Below, one piece after another: positions 16,097 to 22,834 of a stretch of DNA of 31,413 bases. Every line of letters begins with the position of its first letter. Within the stretch, counting starts at the first letter, position 1. Position numbers and translations under genes: made by a program. Source of the stretch: Chloroflexota bacterium (GTDB lineage Bacteria > Chloroflexota > Dehalococcoidia > UBA3495); assembly GCA_022563275.1 (NCBI GenBank), contig JADFNR010000025.1, forward strand, positions 1 to 31,413. The letters are read 5' to 3'. The notes beneath the pieces are model-generated. The model did not search any database, was not told the DNA's origin, and saw nothing but the letters and a program-made list of their open reading frames with translations.

Positions 16097-16315
16097 CTAG
16101 TCCTTGAGAGGGATGGTGCCCCAGGTGATGGCCCCGGAGTCCTTGGAGAGGCCCTTCTCCTGGGCCATCTCGCGGATATTGAGCAAAGTGGCGTTGACTT
16201 CGTTGGTCAGGAAGACCCAGTCAGGTTCCTCCGGGATCCAATATGGCGAGTTGATACGCACCACCTGATTATCTTGAGCGTTCAAGTAGATGCCGAATTT
16301 GGATGCCTGCTGCAT
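16097..16315 (-). CDS. conserved-looking small protein of unknown function (72 aa)
   Basis: Seen: GIYLNAQDNQVVRINSPYWIPEEPDWVFLTNEVNATLLNIREMAQEKG then a tail ending WGTIPLKD. It has a beta-hairpin-like first half and a helix, no signal peptide, no membrane segment and no cysteine. I do not recognise the family. It is a real gene by its GGGAGA binding site five bases before ATG 16315 and its fit between plsC (50 bases) and dgt (34 bases) on the same strand. Confidence 0.7.
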   Translation of the reverse strand: MQQASKFGIYLNAQDNQVVRINSPYWIPEEPDWVFLTNEVNATLLNIREMAQEKGLSKDSGAITWGTIPLKD

Positions 16316-16365
16316 AAATCTCTCCCGGTAACTATTTGGTGTAAATTTTTAGCAACGGTTTTAGA

Positions 16366-17055
16366 TCAAATTCTCGGTTTAGCCGGTCCGCGGACGGTCT
16401 TGCCACCATAGACGCCGCGGAATTCCGGCGGCAATTGATCGGCGACGCGGCCCATCACCATGTCCAGCAGGCTGGACATCACCGCTCTGCTGGGCTTGCC
16501 CTCGATCACCGGCAGGGTGAAGGGCGGCCCGATGCTGGCCTTGATCCGCCGGAAGGGGAAGGGAATCCGCCACAGAGGGAAGGTATGGGTGCCTGTCACC
16601 GCCACCGGCAGGATGGGCGCTTGAGATTTCAACGCCAGATAGACCACTCCCAGCATACCCTTCTTCATGGTGTGGTCGGGGCTTCGGGTACCTTCCGGGA
16701 AGATTACCACCGCCCTGTCGCGCTCAAGATTCTGCATCAGGGTCCGCATGGCGTCAATCCCGGCGGACGACCGGTTGAACGGCGATACGTGAAATGCCCG
16801 CATCAATTTGCGGGACATGGGGTTGCCGAACAACTCCTGCTTGCCGATGAAGAACAGGGGTCTGGGTATCGCGGCCACCAACAGGGGCGGGTCGTTCGAG
16901 GACAAGTGGTTGCAGACAACGATCAGCGGGCCGTACTGGGGCACGCATTCCACCCCGGCAACCTCCAGCCGGCCAAAGGTTCGGAAGCAGAACCGCCCCA
17001 ACCAGCGTCCTAAGCGGTAGAGGAACCGGGCGTCTTTGAAGCCGCTCAACGGCAT
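16366..17055 (-). CDS. plsC: 1-acyl-sn-glycerol-3-phosphate acyltransferase
   Basis: 229 aa membrane-associated enzyme that makes phosphatidic acid from lysophosphatidic acid and an acyl donor. Seen: the catalytic block NHLSSND (49-55, His50 and Asp55), the glycerol-3-phosphate binding block FPEGTRS (119-125), and VAVTGTH near 150. The N-terminus lacks a long membrane segment. Its start overlaps the end of cmk by ten bases, so the two are translated together, an arrangement common in bacteria with cmk-plsC pairs. Confidence 0.93.
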   Translation of the reverse strand: MPLSGFKDARFLYRLGRWLGRFCFRTFGRLEVAGVECVPQYGPLIVVCNHLSSNDPPLLVAAIPRPLFFIGKQELFGNPMSRKLMRAFHVSPFNRSSAGIDAMRTLMQNLERDRAVVIFPEGTRSPDHTMKKGMLGVVYLALKSQAPILPVAVTGTHTFPLWRIPFPFRRIKASIGPPFTLPVIEGKPSRAVMSSLLDMVMGRVADQLPPEFRGVYGGKTVRGPAKPRI

Positions 17056-17714
17056 CCGGCCCGGGCAACGATCTTCTTTACAACCTGCTGGATGTCGAGA
17101 CCGTCGGTGTCCAGTTGCCAGGCGTCCTCGGCTGGCATGAGGGGGGAATCGTCGCGGCTGCTGTCTATCTCATCCCTCGCCAGGGTCTCGCTCAAAACCG
17201 TCTCTAGTTCAACCGTTTGTCCGCGGTCCCGCATCTCCTGCCAGCGTCTCCGGGCCCGGTTCTCGGGAGAAGCTGTAAGGTAGACTTTGAGGTCGGCGTT
17301 GGGCAGGACAACCGTTCCAATATCGCGCCCAATCATTACGATCTTGCCCTGTGCGGCCGTCTGCCGTTGTTGGGCCACCAGCTCCCTTCGCACCGGTGTG
17401 GCCCTGGAAACGATGGAAACATTCCCGTCCACGGAGGGATCCCTAAGTTCCGGCCCCAATGTGTGGCCGGCCACCAGCACCTGGCTGCCGTCGTTTCCCA
17501 CCAATCCCAGCGGGTTGGTGCGGGCCAGTTCGCCCAACGAGGTCTCGTCTTCAACGGAGATCCCGTTGTTCAGGGCCAGCCAAGTGATGGCGCGGTACAT
17601 GATTCCGGTATCCAGGTAGCCGAACCCCAGGACCCGGGCCAATTCCCGCGCCACGGCTGTCTTCCCCGCGGCTACCGGGCCGTCGATGGCGATTACGCTG
17701 ACTTCGCGGGCCAA
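17046..17714 (-). CDS. cmk: cytidylate kinase
   Basis: 222 aa; phosphorylates CMP and dCMP with ATP. Seen: P-loop GPVAAGKT (12-19), YLDTGIMYRAITWLAL, the GRDIGTVVLPNADLKVYLTAS block, and RARRRWQEM lid region, all typical. Start chosen at TTG 17714: AGAGG lies six bases ahead, and residue numbering then matches the family. An in-frame ATG at 17765 would add 17 residues foreign to the family, lacks a binding site, and overlaps a TATAAT box (17764-17769), so I reject it. Confidence 0.9.
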   Translation of the reverse strand: MAREVSVIAIDGPVAAGKTAVARELARVLGFGYLDTGIMYRAITWLALNNGISVEDETSLGELARTNPLGLVGNDGSQVLVAGHTLGPELRDPSVDGNVSIVSRATPVRRELVAQQRQTAAQGKIVMIGRDIGTVVLPNADLKVYLTASPENRARRRWQEMRDRGQTVELETVLSETLARDEIDSSRDDSPLMPAEDAWQLDTDGLDIQQVVKKIVARAGCR

Positions 17715-17763
17715 TTGCTCCCTCTGATTCGGTATTCTGCAAGTGTGGGTGCTACGCACCGGC

Positions 17764-17769
17764 ATTATA
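17764..17769 (-). promoter_or_regulatory. candidate -10 box for cmk
   Basis: TATAAT on the minus strand, exact consensus, about 50 bases before the chosen TTG start of cmk. No good -35 box is seen 16-18 bases further upstream (TCAAGG at 17 bases), so an activator or the structured DNA next to it may be needed. Confidence 0.4.
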
Positions 17770-17800
17770 CACTTCAGCCCCGGGATCCTTGATTGCGGAT

Positions 17801-17824
17801 AACCCGGAATTCGCGGTCCGGGTT
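17801..17824. repeat. inverted repeat upstream of cmk
   Basis: AACCCGG (17801-17807), ten-base loop, CCGGGTT (17818-17824): perfect seven-pair stem, about 30 bases upstream of the cmk -10 box and next to the nested repeat at 17832-17907. No T run follows on either strand. Confidence 0.5.
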
Positions 17825-17831
17825 GGTGCGG

Positions 17832-17907
17832 GGTTTCAACTTGATCGGGTTGTACAACGGGACGATCAACGGTGGTTTGGGTGTAGATCTCGTATAAGGT
17901 TGAAACC
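17832..17907. repeat. nested inverted repeats between cmk and PAP2 gene
   Basis: Outer arms GGTTTCAAC (17832-17840) and GTTGAAACC (17899-17907), middle arms TTGATC (17841-17846) and GATCAA (17864-17869), and a perfect ten-base palindrome GTTGTACAAC (17849-17858) at the centre of the middle arms. Left outer and middle arms are directly adjacent. It could be a regulator binding region or a structured leader RNA. Confidence 0.55.
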
Positions 17908-17928
17908 TTCTTCGGGTAGAGTTGCGAT

Positions 17929-17993
17929 GGTGTGAGCGCCTAAACGGGTGGCCGTCACACCGCATAGAGGAACTGGGAGACGCTTATCACACC
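17929..17993. promoter_or_regulatory. three copies of a 7-base site before the first PAP2 gene
   Basis: GGTGTGA (17929-17935) and TCACACC (17955-17961) form a perfect inverted pair 19 bases apart; TCACACC recurs at 17987-17993, directly before the ATG at 17995 and 32 bases from the previous copy, about three helix turns. This looks like an operator array, but no regulator gene is nearby. Confidence 0.35.
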
Positions 17994-17994
17994 A

Positions 17995-18720
17995 ATGGGG
18001 CCAAGTATTAACTTCCGTCAATGTTTTACCCTGATGGGCCTTTGGTTGTTGCTCGCCGTCATTCTTGCGGCGTTGGTAGCTTTATTGACGGCCGCGGTCA
18101 TCGCAAACCCCGTTCCCAGCCAAGACTTGGCGACGCTGAACTGGATCCGGGACTGGGACGTGCCGGGGCTTTCGGCGTTTTTCACCGTGGTTAGTTTGCT
18201 CACCAGCCTCAAGGCTGGTTTGGTCTATGGCGTTGTAGGACTGACGGGTCTCTTGATAGCGCGGCAACAAAAGACGGCGTTGGCGTTCGTGGTGGTGGGA
18301 GCGGCTGCCGCCGCCGCTTCTTTTCTGGGCGACTACACCCTGGGCGATATGGTCGACCGGTCCCAGCCAGTCGCCGGCGGCGCCGTTAGCAGTTACCCCA
18401 GTGGTCACGTTTTTGGCGGAACGGTTTTCTTTGGGTTCCTGGCGTTCTTTCCGATCCAACACCGTCTGGAACGAAGAATTTTAATTCCGGTGGTCATGTT
18501 GTCGGTGCTATTGATCGTCGCAGTGGGACCAGCCCGTATACACCAAGGCTCTCATTGGCCCAGCGACGTGGCTGCTGGATACCTGCTGGCTGGGATCTTA
18601 TTGCTGTTTCTATTCCTTTTGTACCGCCGCTACATTGAGACTGGATTCGGTCTTGGTTTGGTTTACTCGAGGTTTTTTGCGGCCGTCAAACGGGCCAGAT
18701 CACGCAATGCGGCCCGGTAA
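17995..18720 (+). CDS. PAP2-type membrane phosphatase (copy 1)
   Basis: 241 aa membrane protein with about six hydrophobic segments. PAP2 enzymes remove phosphate from lipid substrates such as phosphatidic acid or undecaprenyl diphosphate, facing the outside of the membrane. Seen: PSGH (135-138) and RIHQGSHWPSD (Arg181, His187, Asp191), the second and third motifs. The first motif is degenerate: DMVDRSQP replaces KX6RP, so no lysine and no Arg-Pro pair. Start ATG 17995 has no close binding site (GGGAG lies 16 bases ahead); ATG 18034 is an alternative. A second PAP2 gene follows. Confidence 0.85.
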   Translation: MGPSINFRQCFTLMGLWLLLAVILAALVALLTAAVIANPVPSQDLATLNWIRDWDVPGLSAFFTVVSLLTSLKAGLVYGVVGLTGLLIARQQKTALAFVVVGAAAAAASFLGDYTLGDMVDRSQPVAGGAVSSYPSGHVFGGTVFFGFLAFFPIQHRLERRILIPVVMLSVLLIVAVGPARIHQGSHWPSDVAAGYLLAGILLLFLFLLYRRYIETGFGLGLVYSRFFAAVKRARSRNAAR

Positions 18721-18764
18721 GAGCGGGTTTTTGGACTGAATGTAGTATCCTATCTTGTTGTCCT

Positions 18765-18787
18765 GGCTAGCGGTCGCCCGGCTAGCG
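18765..18787. repeat. short direct repeat between the PAP2 genes
   Basis: GGCTAGCG at 18765-18772 and again at 18780-18787, 15 bases apart, inside the 117-base gap. Each contains the palindrome GCTAGC. Possible binding sites, or chance; I saw no convincing promoter boxes in this gap. Confidence 0.35.
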
Positions 18788-18837
18788 TTAATAAGGGATT
18801 CAACATACGTTAATACAGGCTGGAATCTAATTCATTA

Positions 18838-19509
18838 ATGGCTGGCGTAGTAATTGTGATGGAAGCAACTGCAATCAACCGCTCCTTTCCCGGCATTTCT
18901 TGGAAGGCCTACCTGCTTGCCGCCGGAATATTGGGCACTTTAGTTCTGTATATCCTAGCCTGGGCATATCCGACCTTCCCCGGAGATGAGGGGGCTTTGA
19001 TTCGGATTCAGGCCCTTCGGAGCAGTTGGTTGGACGATACGGCGATGGGCTTTTCCAACCTGGGAATAACTTGGGTGTTCATACCTGGCGTAGCGGCCCT
19101 GGTTGGGGGCCTGGCGCTCGCCCGCCGCTATGCCGACGCTGCCATGGTTCTCGGAGGCTTGGCTGTTGTCGGGATCGGACACGGTCTGAAGACTCTAGTG
19201 GACCGGCCCCGGCCCGATTACTATATTCTTGAATCGTTGCCGTCCGGACTCAGCTTCCCCAGCGGCCACTCTCTCCTGGCGGTGATCTTGGGAGGGGTGC
19301 TCGTCTACTTCGTCGGGTTATGGGTGAAACCCCTGTTCCTGCGGCGGGCGATTCAGACCGTCCTTATCCTGGTGGTGATCGGCATGGGCGCGTCCCGGGT
19401 CTACTTGGGCGTGCACTGGCCTAGCGATGTGATTGGCTCCTATGTTTTGGGAGTGATGGCGCTGGTGGGTCTGGTCGGCCTTCGAAATGCGGTGGCAACC
19501 GCCCGGTAA
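18838..19509 (+). CDS. PAP2-type membrane phosphatase (copy 2)
   Basis: 223 aa. Here all three PAP2 motifs are complete: KTLVDRPRP (Lys118, Arg125, Pro126), PSGHS (141-145) and SRVYLGVHWPSD (186-197), so it should be an active lipid phosphatase, for example on undecaprenyl diphosphate or phosphatidic acid. About six membrane segments. The start is ATG 18838; an ATG at 18859 is possible and neither has a strong binding site. It differs clearly from copy 1 in sequence, so the pair is not a recent duplication. Confidence 0.88.
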   Translation: MAGVVIVMEATAINRSFPGISWKAYLLAAGILGTLVLYILAWAYPTFPGDEGALIRIQALRSSWLDDTAMGFSNLGITWVFIPGVAALVGGLALARRYADAAMVLGGLAVVGIGHGLKTLVDRPRPDYYILESLPSGLSFPSGHSLLAVILGGVLVYFVGLWVKPLFLRRAIQTVLILVVIGMGASRVYLGVHWPSDVIGSYVLGVMALVGLVGLRNAVATAR

Positions 19510-19528
19510 CCCCTTGGCCCCCTGGATT

Positions 19529-19580
19529 CCCCTCATGCTACACTCGGATCAGCCGTTATCCAGTGCCGCGCTATGAGGGG
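19529..19580 (+). promoter_or_regulatory. inverted repeat covering the ribosome binding site of the CvpA-family gene
   Basis: CCCCTCAT (19529-19536) is complementary to ATGAGGGG (19573-19580). The second arm contains the GAGGGG that precedes ATG 19583. If both arms are transcribed, the pairing would hide the binding site. Loop of 36 bases; may be chance. Confidence 0.3.
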
Positions 19581-19582
19581 TT

Positions 19583-20095
19583 ATGAACTGGATCGATATC
19601 GCCATTCTGGTCGTTTGGGGAATCACTGCTCTTTGGGGATTCTCCTCGGGCCTGTTGAAAATCTTGGTGCCCCTGGTCTCCCTGGTGATCGGCTTGGCGG
19701 TCTCCAGCCGCATCGGCGACTCGGTGGGGAGCATGTTCTCCGGGATCACCGACAACGAGAATGCCCAAACGGTGGCCGGCTTCATCCTGATCCTGGTGGT
19801 GCTGTTCGTCGCGGGTGGGATCATCGGTTTCATGGCCAGCAAGGTGCTTGGGATAATTCCCCTCTTTGGCCTGGCCAACAGTTTAGCGGGGATGGCCGCT
19901 GGGTTGTTAGTTGGGTTCTTATTGCTTACTGGAGTCCTAACCGGCATACAAAGATTCCCGTTCCGGGACCTGGATAAGACCATTGATGAATCGGCTTTGG
20001 GCACTTTCTTGGCTGACAAATTTGACGTGGTGATCCGAGGGGTCAAGCTCATCCCTGGCGATTGGGACGATGAGCTGGATAAGCTGACCAATTGA
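19583..20095 (+). CDS. CvpA family membrane protein
   Basis: 170 aa. Seen: N-terminal NWIDIAILVVWGITALWGFSSGLLKILVPLVSLVIGLAVSSRIGD, the CvpA family pattern, and about four membrane segments up to residue 125, then a soluble tail with IDESALGTFLADKFD and IPGDWDDELDKL. The E. coli member is needed for colicin V production and helps envelope homeostasis; the role here is unknown. Start ATG 19583 has GAGGGG two bases closer than ideal. A clear intrinsic terminator follows six bases after its stop. Confidence 0.85.
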   Translation: MNWIDIAILVVWGITALWGFSSGLLKILVPLVSLVIGLAVSSRIGDSVGSMFSGITDNENAQTVAGFILILVVLFVAGGIIGFMASKVLGIIPLFGLANSLAGMAAGLLVGFLLLTGVLTGIQRFPFRDLDKTIDESALGTFLADKFDVVIRGVKLIPGDWDDELDKLTN

Positions 20096-20100
20096 CGGCG

Positions 20101-20124
20101 CCTGCCAGCCCGGCAGGTTTTCTT
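20101..20124 (+). terminator. intrinsic terminator after the CvpA-family gene
   Basis: CCTGCC (20101-20106), loop AGCCC, GGCAGG (20112-20117), then TTTTCTT. Perfect six-pair G+C-rich stem with a T run, five bases after the gene's stop. Confidence 0.85.
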
Positions 20125-20189
20125 AGGCTCACGCATCCTATCTCGGCCTATGTGCTACTATGTTTGCCAATAGGCTCCGAGCGTATTTG

Positions 20190-20214
20190 GCCCCCTAGCG
20201 GTTTCGGAGGGGGC
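20190..20214 (+). other. hairpin ahead of the HNH endonuclease gene
   Basis: GCCCCCT (20190-20196), 11-base loop, AGGGGGC (20208-20214), followed by TTATGC. Seven perfect pairs. It lies in the 188-base gap before the HNH gene, after the terminator, and may be in that gene's leader. No T run and no recognised RNA family. Confidence 0.4.
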
Positions 20215-20283
20215 TTATGCGCCTGTGTGGTGGCCCCGGCGACGTCCGGGCGGGAACTTCCCCTAGCGCTCCTTTAAGGATCT

Positions 20284-20931
20284 GTGGAAGGAGCGTTTCC
20301 AGACGCGGCGCGGGAGGACCAACAGCCAGCCGACATGGTAGAGCAGGCGGAAATCGAACGATTAACGAAGAACGGCGCTTCTGGAAATGGAGTTGCGGAG
20401 GCGGTGGACGTTGACGTTCTGATCCGTGCGCCGGTCTTGGTGTTGAACCTTAATTACGTTCCGGTGAACGTGTGCACCGTCCGCCGCGCTATCGTCCTGG
20501 TAACCAAGGCTAAGGCCGAGTTATTGGAGAACTACGAGGGTCAACTCCACACCGTGACACGGGTGATCGATGCACCCTCGGTTATCCGGTTGGCCTACAT
20601 GGTCAAGCGGCCCTTTCTGCCCCGGAAGCTATCCAAGAAGGAAGTTTTCCTGCGGGACAAGTTCACCTGCCAGTACTGCGGCAAGAAGGCCCACGACCTA
20701 ACTTTGGACCACGTGATACCCCGGCGGCAACATGGCGCTCACACCTGGGAAAACGTGGTGACGGCCTGCAATAGGTGCAACCTCCACAAAGCGGGGCGCA
20801 CCCCGGTTGAGGCGAAGATGCGGTTGGGTAAGACGCCGCGCGCTCCAGACCCCAACCCTTATCTAATACTCCAGAACAGGGTGATTCTGGACGATTGGAA
20901 GGTCTATATCCCCTGGTCGATCAGGGACTGA
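20284..20931 (+). CDS. HNH endonuclease
   Basis: 215 aa. Seen: an N-terminal stretch PVLVLNLNYVPVNVCTVRRAIVLVTKAKAELLE (50-82) common to a widespread bacterial HNH family, then a zinc-bound HNH core: CQYC (129-132), LDHVIPRRQHG (141-151, catalytic His143), TWENVVTACNRCN (154-166), His168. It is a nuclease, probably in DNA repair or maintenance rather than restriction, since no methylase is near. The first 45 residues are low-complexity and the start is uncertain: GTG 20284 has AAGGA three bases ahead, ATG 20335 has none. It converges with ricT. Confidence 0.87.
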   Translation: MEGAFPDAAREDQQPADMVEQAEIERLTKNGASGNGVAEAVDVDVLIRAPVLVLNLNYVPVNVCTVRRAIVLVTKAKAELLENYEGQLHTVTRVIDAPSVIRLAYMVKRPFLPRKLSKKEVFLRDKFTCQYCGKKAHDLTLDHVIPRRQHGAHTWENVVTACNRCNLHKAGRTPVEAKMRLGKTPRAPDPNPYLILQNRVILDDWKVYIPWSIRD

Positions 20932-20935
20932 GAAA

Positions 20936-21751
20936 TCAATTGCGGGACGGTTGGCCCCTGGTGATTTCGGCCAGGGGCAGTTCCAGTACCCGGTCATCGT
21001 CATAGCGCACCGATACAGTTTCCTTCAGCCGGTGTCCTACTATCACCGTGGCCGCCCCGTTGGGAGTCCCCACCGATTCTCCAATCTTGGGCAACGCCCG
21101 GTTTATCTGCCGGTATTGTTCGTACTCAAAGCGGAGACAGCAGCGCAGCCTGCCGCAGGCGCCGGCCAGGCCATCAGCGCTGATGGGTAGGGCCTGCTCC
21201 TTGGCCATCCGCACCGAGATGGACTCGAACTTGGTGATCCACCGCACGCAGCACAGTGTCATGCCGCAGCGGCCCAGGCCTCCGGTCAACTTCGCAACGT
21301 CCCGGTCGCCGACCTGGCGCAGTTCCACCCGGCCCCCGGTGGCCGAACTTAATGCGCGGAGCAGGGGGCGGAAGTCCACCCGTCCTTCGGCGCCAAATGT
21401 CACCACCATGCGGGAGCGGTCGAAGGTGTAGTGAGCGTCCACTATCTTCATTGGGATGTTCAGTTCCCTGGCCTTGGTGCGGGCAATCTTGAAGACATTC
21501 TCCTCCGATTCGCGGTTCTGCTGTAGGCGGCCCAAGTCTCCGGCGGTGGCCCGGCGCACCACGCGGAGCGACGGCTCTATTTCCGGTTGTGACGCTATCA
21601 GCTCGACGGCATCCCGGCAGACCCACGCCAGCTCTTGCGATTTTTCCAGTTGCAAGACGACGTAGCTCTTCATCGGCAGAGAAAAATCGCCGGCGATGGC
21701 GTAGGTCACCGGATCGGCCTCCCTCCAGCGGAGACCCACCACGCGGGTCAT
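20936..21751 (-). CDS. ricT: PSP1 domain protein, RicT/YaaT type
   Basis: 271 aa. Seen: a PSP1 core with the six-cysteine pattern GRCGMTLCC (Cys162, 167, 168) and GACGRLRCC (Cys199, 204, 205), the family's conserved set. In Bacillus, RicT works in a Fe-S-containing complex with RicA and RicF that helps RNA maturation by RNase Y. Its ATG overlaps the stop of holB by four bases (ATGA), and holB-yaaT adjacency is also found in Firmicutes. The other complex members are not in the window. Confidence 0.9.
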   Translation of the reverse strand: MTRVVGLRWREADPVTYAIAGDFSLPMKSYVVLQLEKSQELAWVCRDAVELIASQPEIEPSLRVVRRATAGDLGRLQQNRESEENVFKIARTKARELNIPMKIVDAHYTFDRSRMVVTFGAEGRVDFRPLLRALSSATGGRVELRQVGDRDVAKLTGGLGRCGMTLCCVRWITKFESISVRMAKEQALPISADGLAGACGRLRCCLRFEYEQYRQINRALPKIGESVGTPNGAATVIVGHRLKETVSVRYDDDRVLELPLAEITRGQPSRN

Positions 21752-22767
21752 ACTTGGCCTGCTTCGATCGGTAGATTCAGCATCATTACTTCCATCGCCA
21801 AACGGGGGTTGACGTTGCTATCTAGGTTCGACAAGGTCTGCATCAGGCGGTTGATGAACTGCACGATCTCTGCCGTGCTCAGGCCTGACGCTTGGTTCCT
21901 CAATGAATCCGAGTAGTCCGCATTATGCAGGAATTCCTCCGCTCCCTCTTTGATCAGGAGGAGGTCCCGCCACCAACGAAGCCAAAGGGCCAGCAGGTCC
22001 TTGGCCGCGTCACGGTCGCTTCCAAATAGAGTGGCAATTTCGTTGGCGTAGGTGAACCGGGTTTCCAACCCTGCATCCAGGGTCTCTTGCATCTTTTCCA
22101 AGTCGGCCTGCCGCTGCTCCAGCACCTGGGCGTCGTCTAAAGCGCCGATGGCCCAGCCCAGGCATCCCCGGGACAGCCGGAACAAATGTTCCGCCTGTTC
22201 AGGCGTCGTTTGGTGGCCGGATACCAGCCGTTGGACCATCGCATCCCTTGATAGCGGGACCAAAACCATTCTTTGGCAGCGCGAGCGAATGGTGGGCAGC
22301 ACGGCGCCTTCATTGGCCGTAAGCAGCAGGAACATGACCTGCGGGGGTGGTTCTTCCAGCGTTTTCAACAATGCGTTCGCTGCATCGTCGCTCATCGATT
22401 CCGCGCCGTCAATGATCACCACGCTGGATGACCCCTCATATGGGTTCAGGCTCACCCGGTGTATCAATTCTTTGATGGCGTCTATCCCGATCACGGTTTT
22501 AGGCGACCGGCCTTCTTCACCCTGACCGGGAATAAGGATCGATATGTCGGCGTGAAGCCCCGCGGCGATCCTGGTGCACTGAGTGCAGGTACCGCAGGGC
22601 GCCCCTGGTCCCTCCAAACAGTTCACGGCCTGAGACAGATTAATAGCCATTGCCATCTTGCCCACATGCGGCGGGCCACTGAGCAGATAGGCGTGGGACT
22701 GCCTTCGCTGCTGAAGGGTGGGCTCAAGCCGCTTGAGCAAATGGTCTTGGCCGAAGATGGTCCACAT
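21748..22767 (-). CDS. holB: DNA polymerase III delta' subunit
   Basis: 339 aa clamp-loader subunit that helps load the sliding clamp on DNA. Seen: GPPHVGKM (31-38), a degenerate Walker A with Met in place of Ser/Thr, so ATP hydrolysis is unlikely; zinc-site cysteines 50, 58, 61 and 64; IDGAESMSDDAANALLKTLEEPP; and the IRSRCQR motif. These are normal for delta'. The C-terminal third is the collar domain. Start ATG 22767 has a modest AGG in front; it follows lysA by 67 bases. Confidence 0.92.
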   Translation of the reverse strand: MWTIFGQDHLLKRLEPTLQQRRQSHAYLLSGPPHVGKMAMAINLSQAVNCLEGPGAPCGTCTQCTRIAAGLHADISILIPGQGEEGRSPKTVIGIDAIKELIHRVSLNPYEGSSSVVIIDGAESMSDDAANALLKTLEEPPPQVMFLLLTANEGAVLPTIRSRCQRMVLVPLSRDAMVQRLVSGHQTTPEQAEHLFRLSRGCLGWAIGALDDAQVLEQRQADLEKMQETLDAGLETRFTYANEIATLFGSDRDAAKDLLALWLRWWRDLLLIKEGAEEFLHNADYSDSLRNQASGLSTAEIVQFINRLMQTLSNLDSNVNPRLAMEVMMLNLPIEAGQV

Positions 22768-22834
22768 AAAAACCTGTATTTCAAATTGATGAAATGGGTG
22801 GCGCCTTGCCGGGGTCGAAAATCAGGCCGCGGGT

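Noticed and set aside
17893..17898. TATAAG as -10 box for the first PAP2 gene
   Set aside because: No acceptable -35 box lies 16-18 bases upstream and there is no extended -10, so I do not call a promoter.
20190..20214. Hairpin before the HNH gene as a known small RNA or riboswitch
   Set aside because: Only one seven-pair stem is visible and no conserved core of any riboswitch, 6S, SRP or tmRNA that I can recognise. Kept as an unnamed hairpin.
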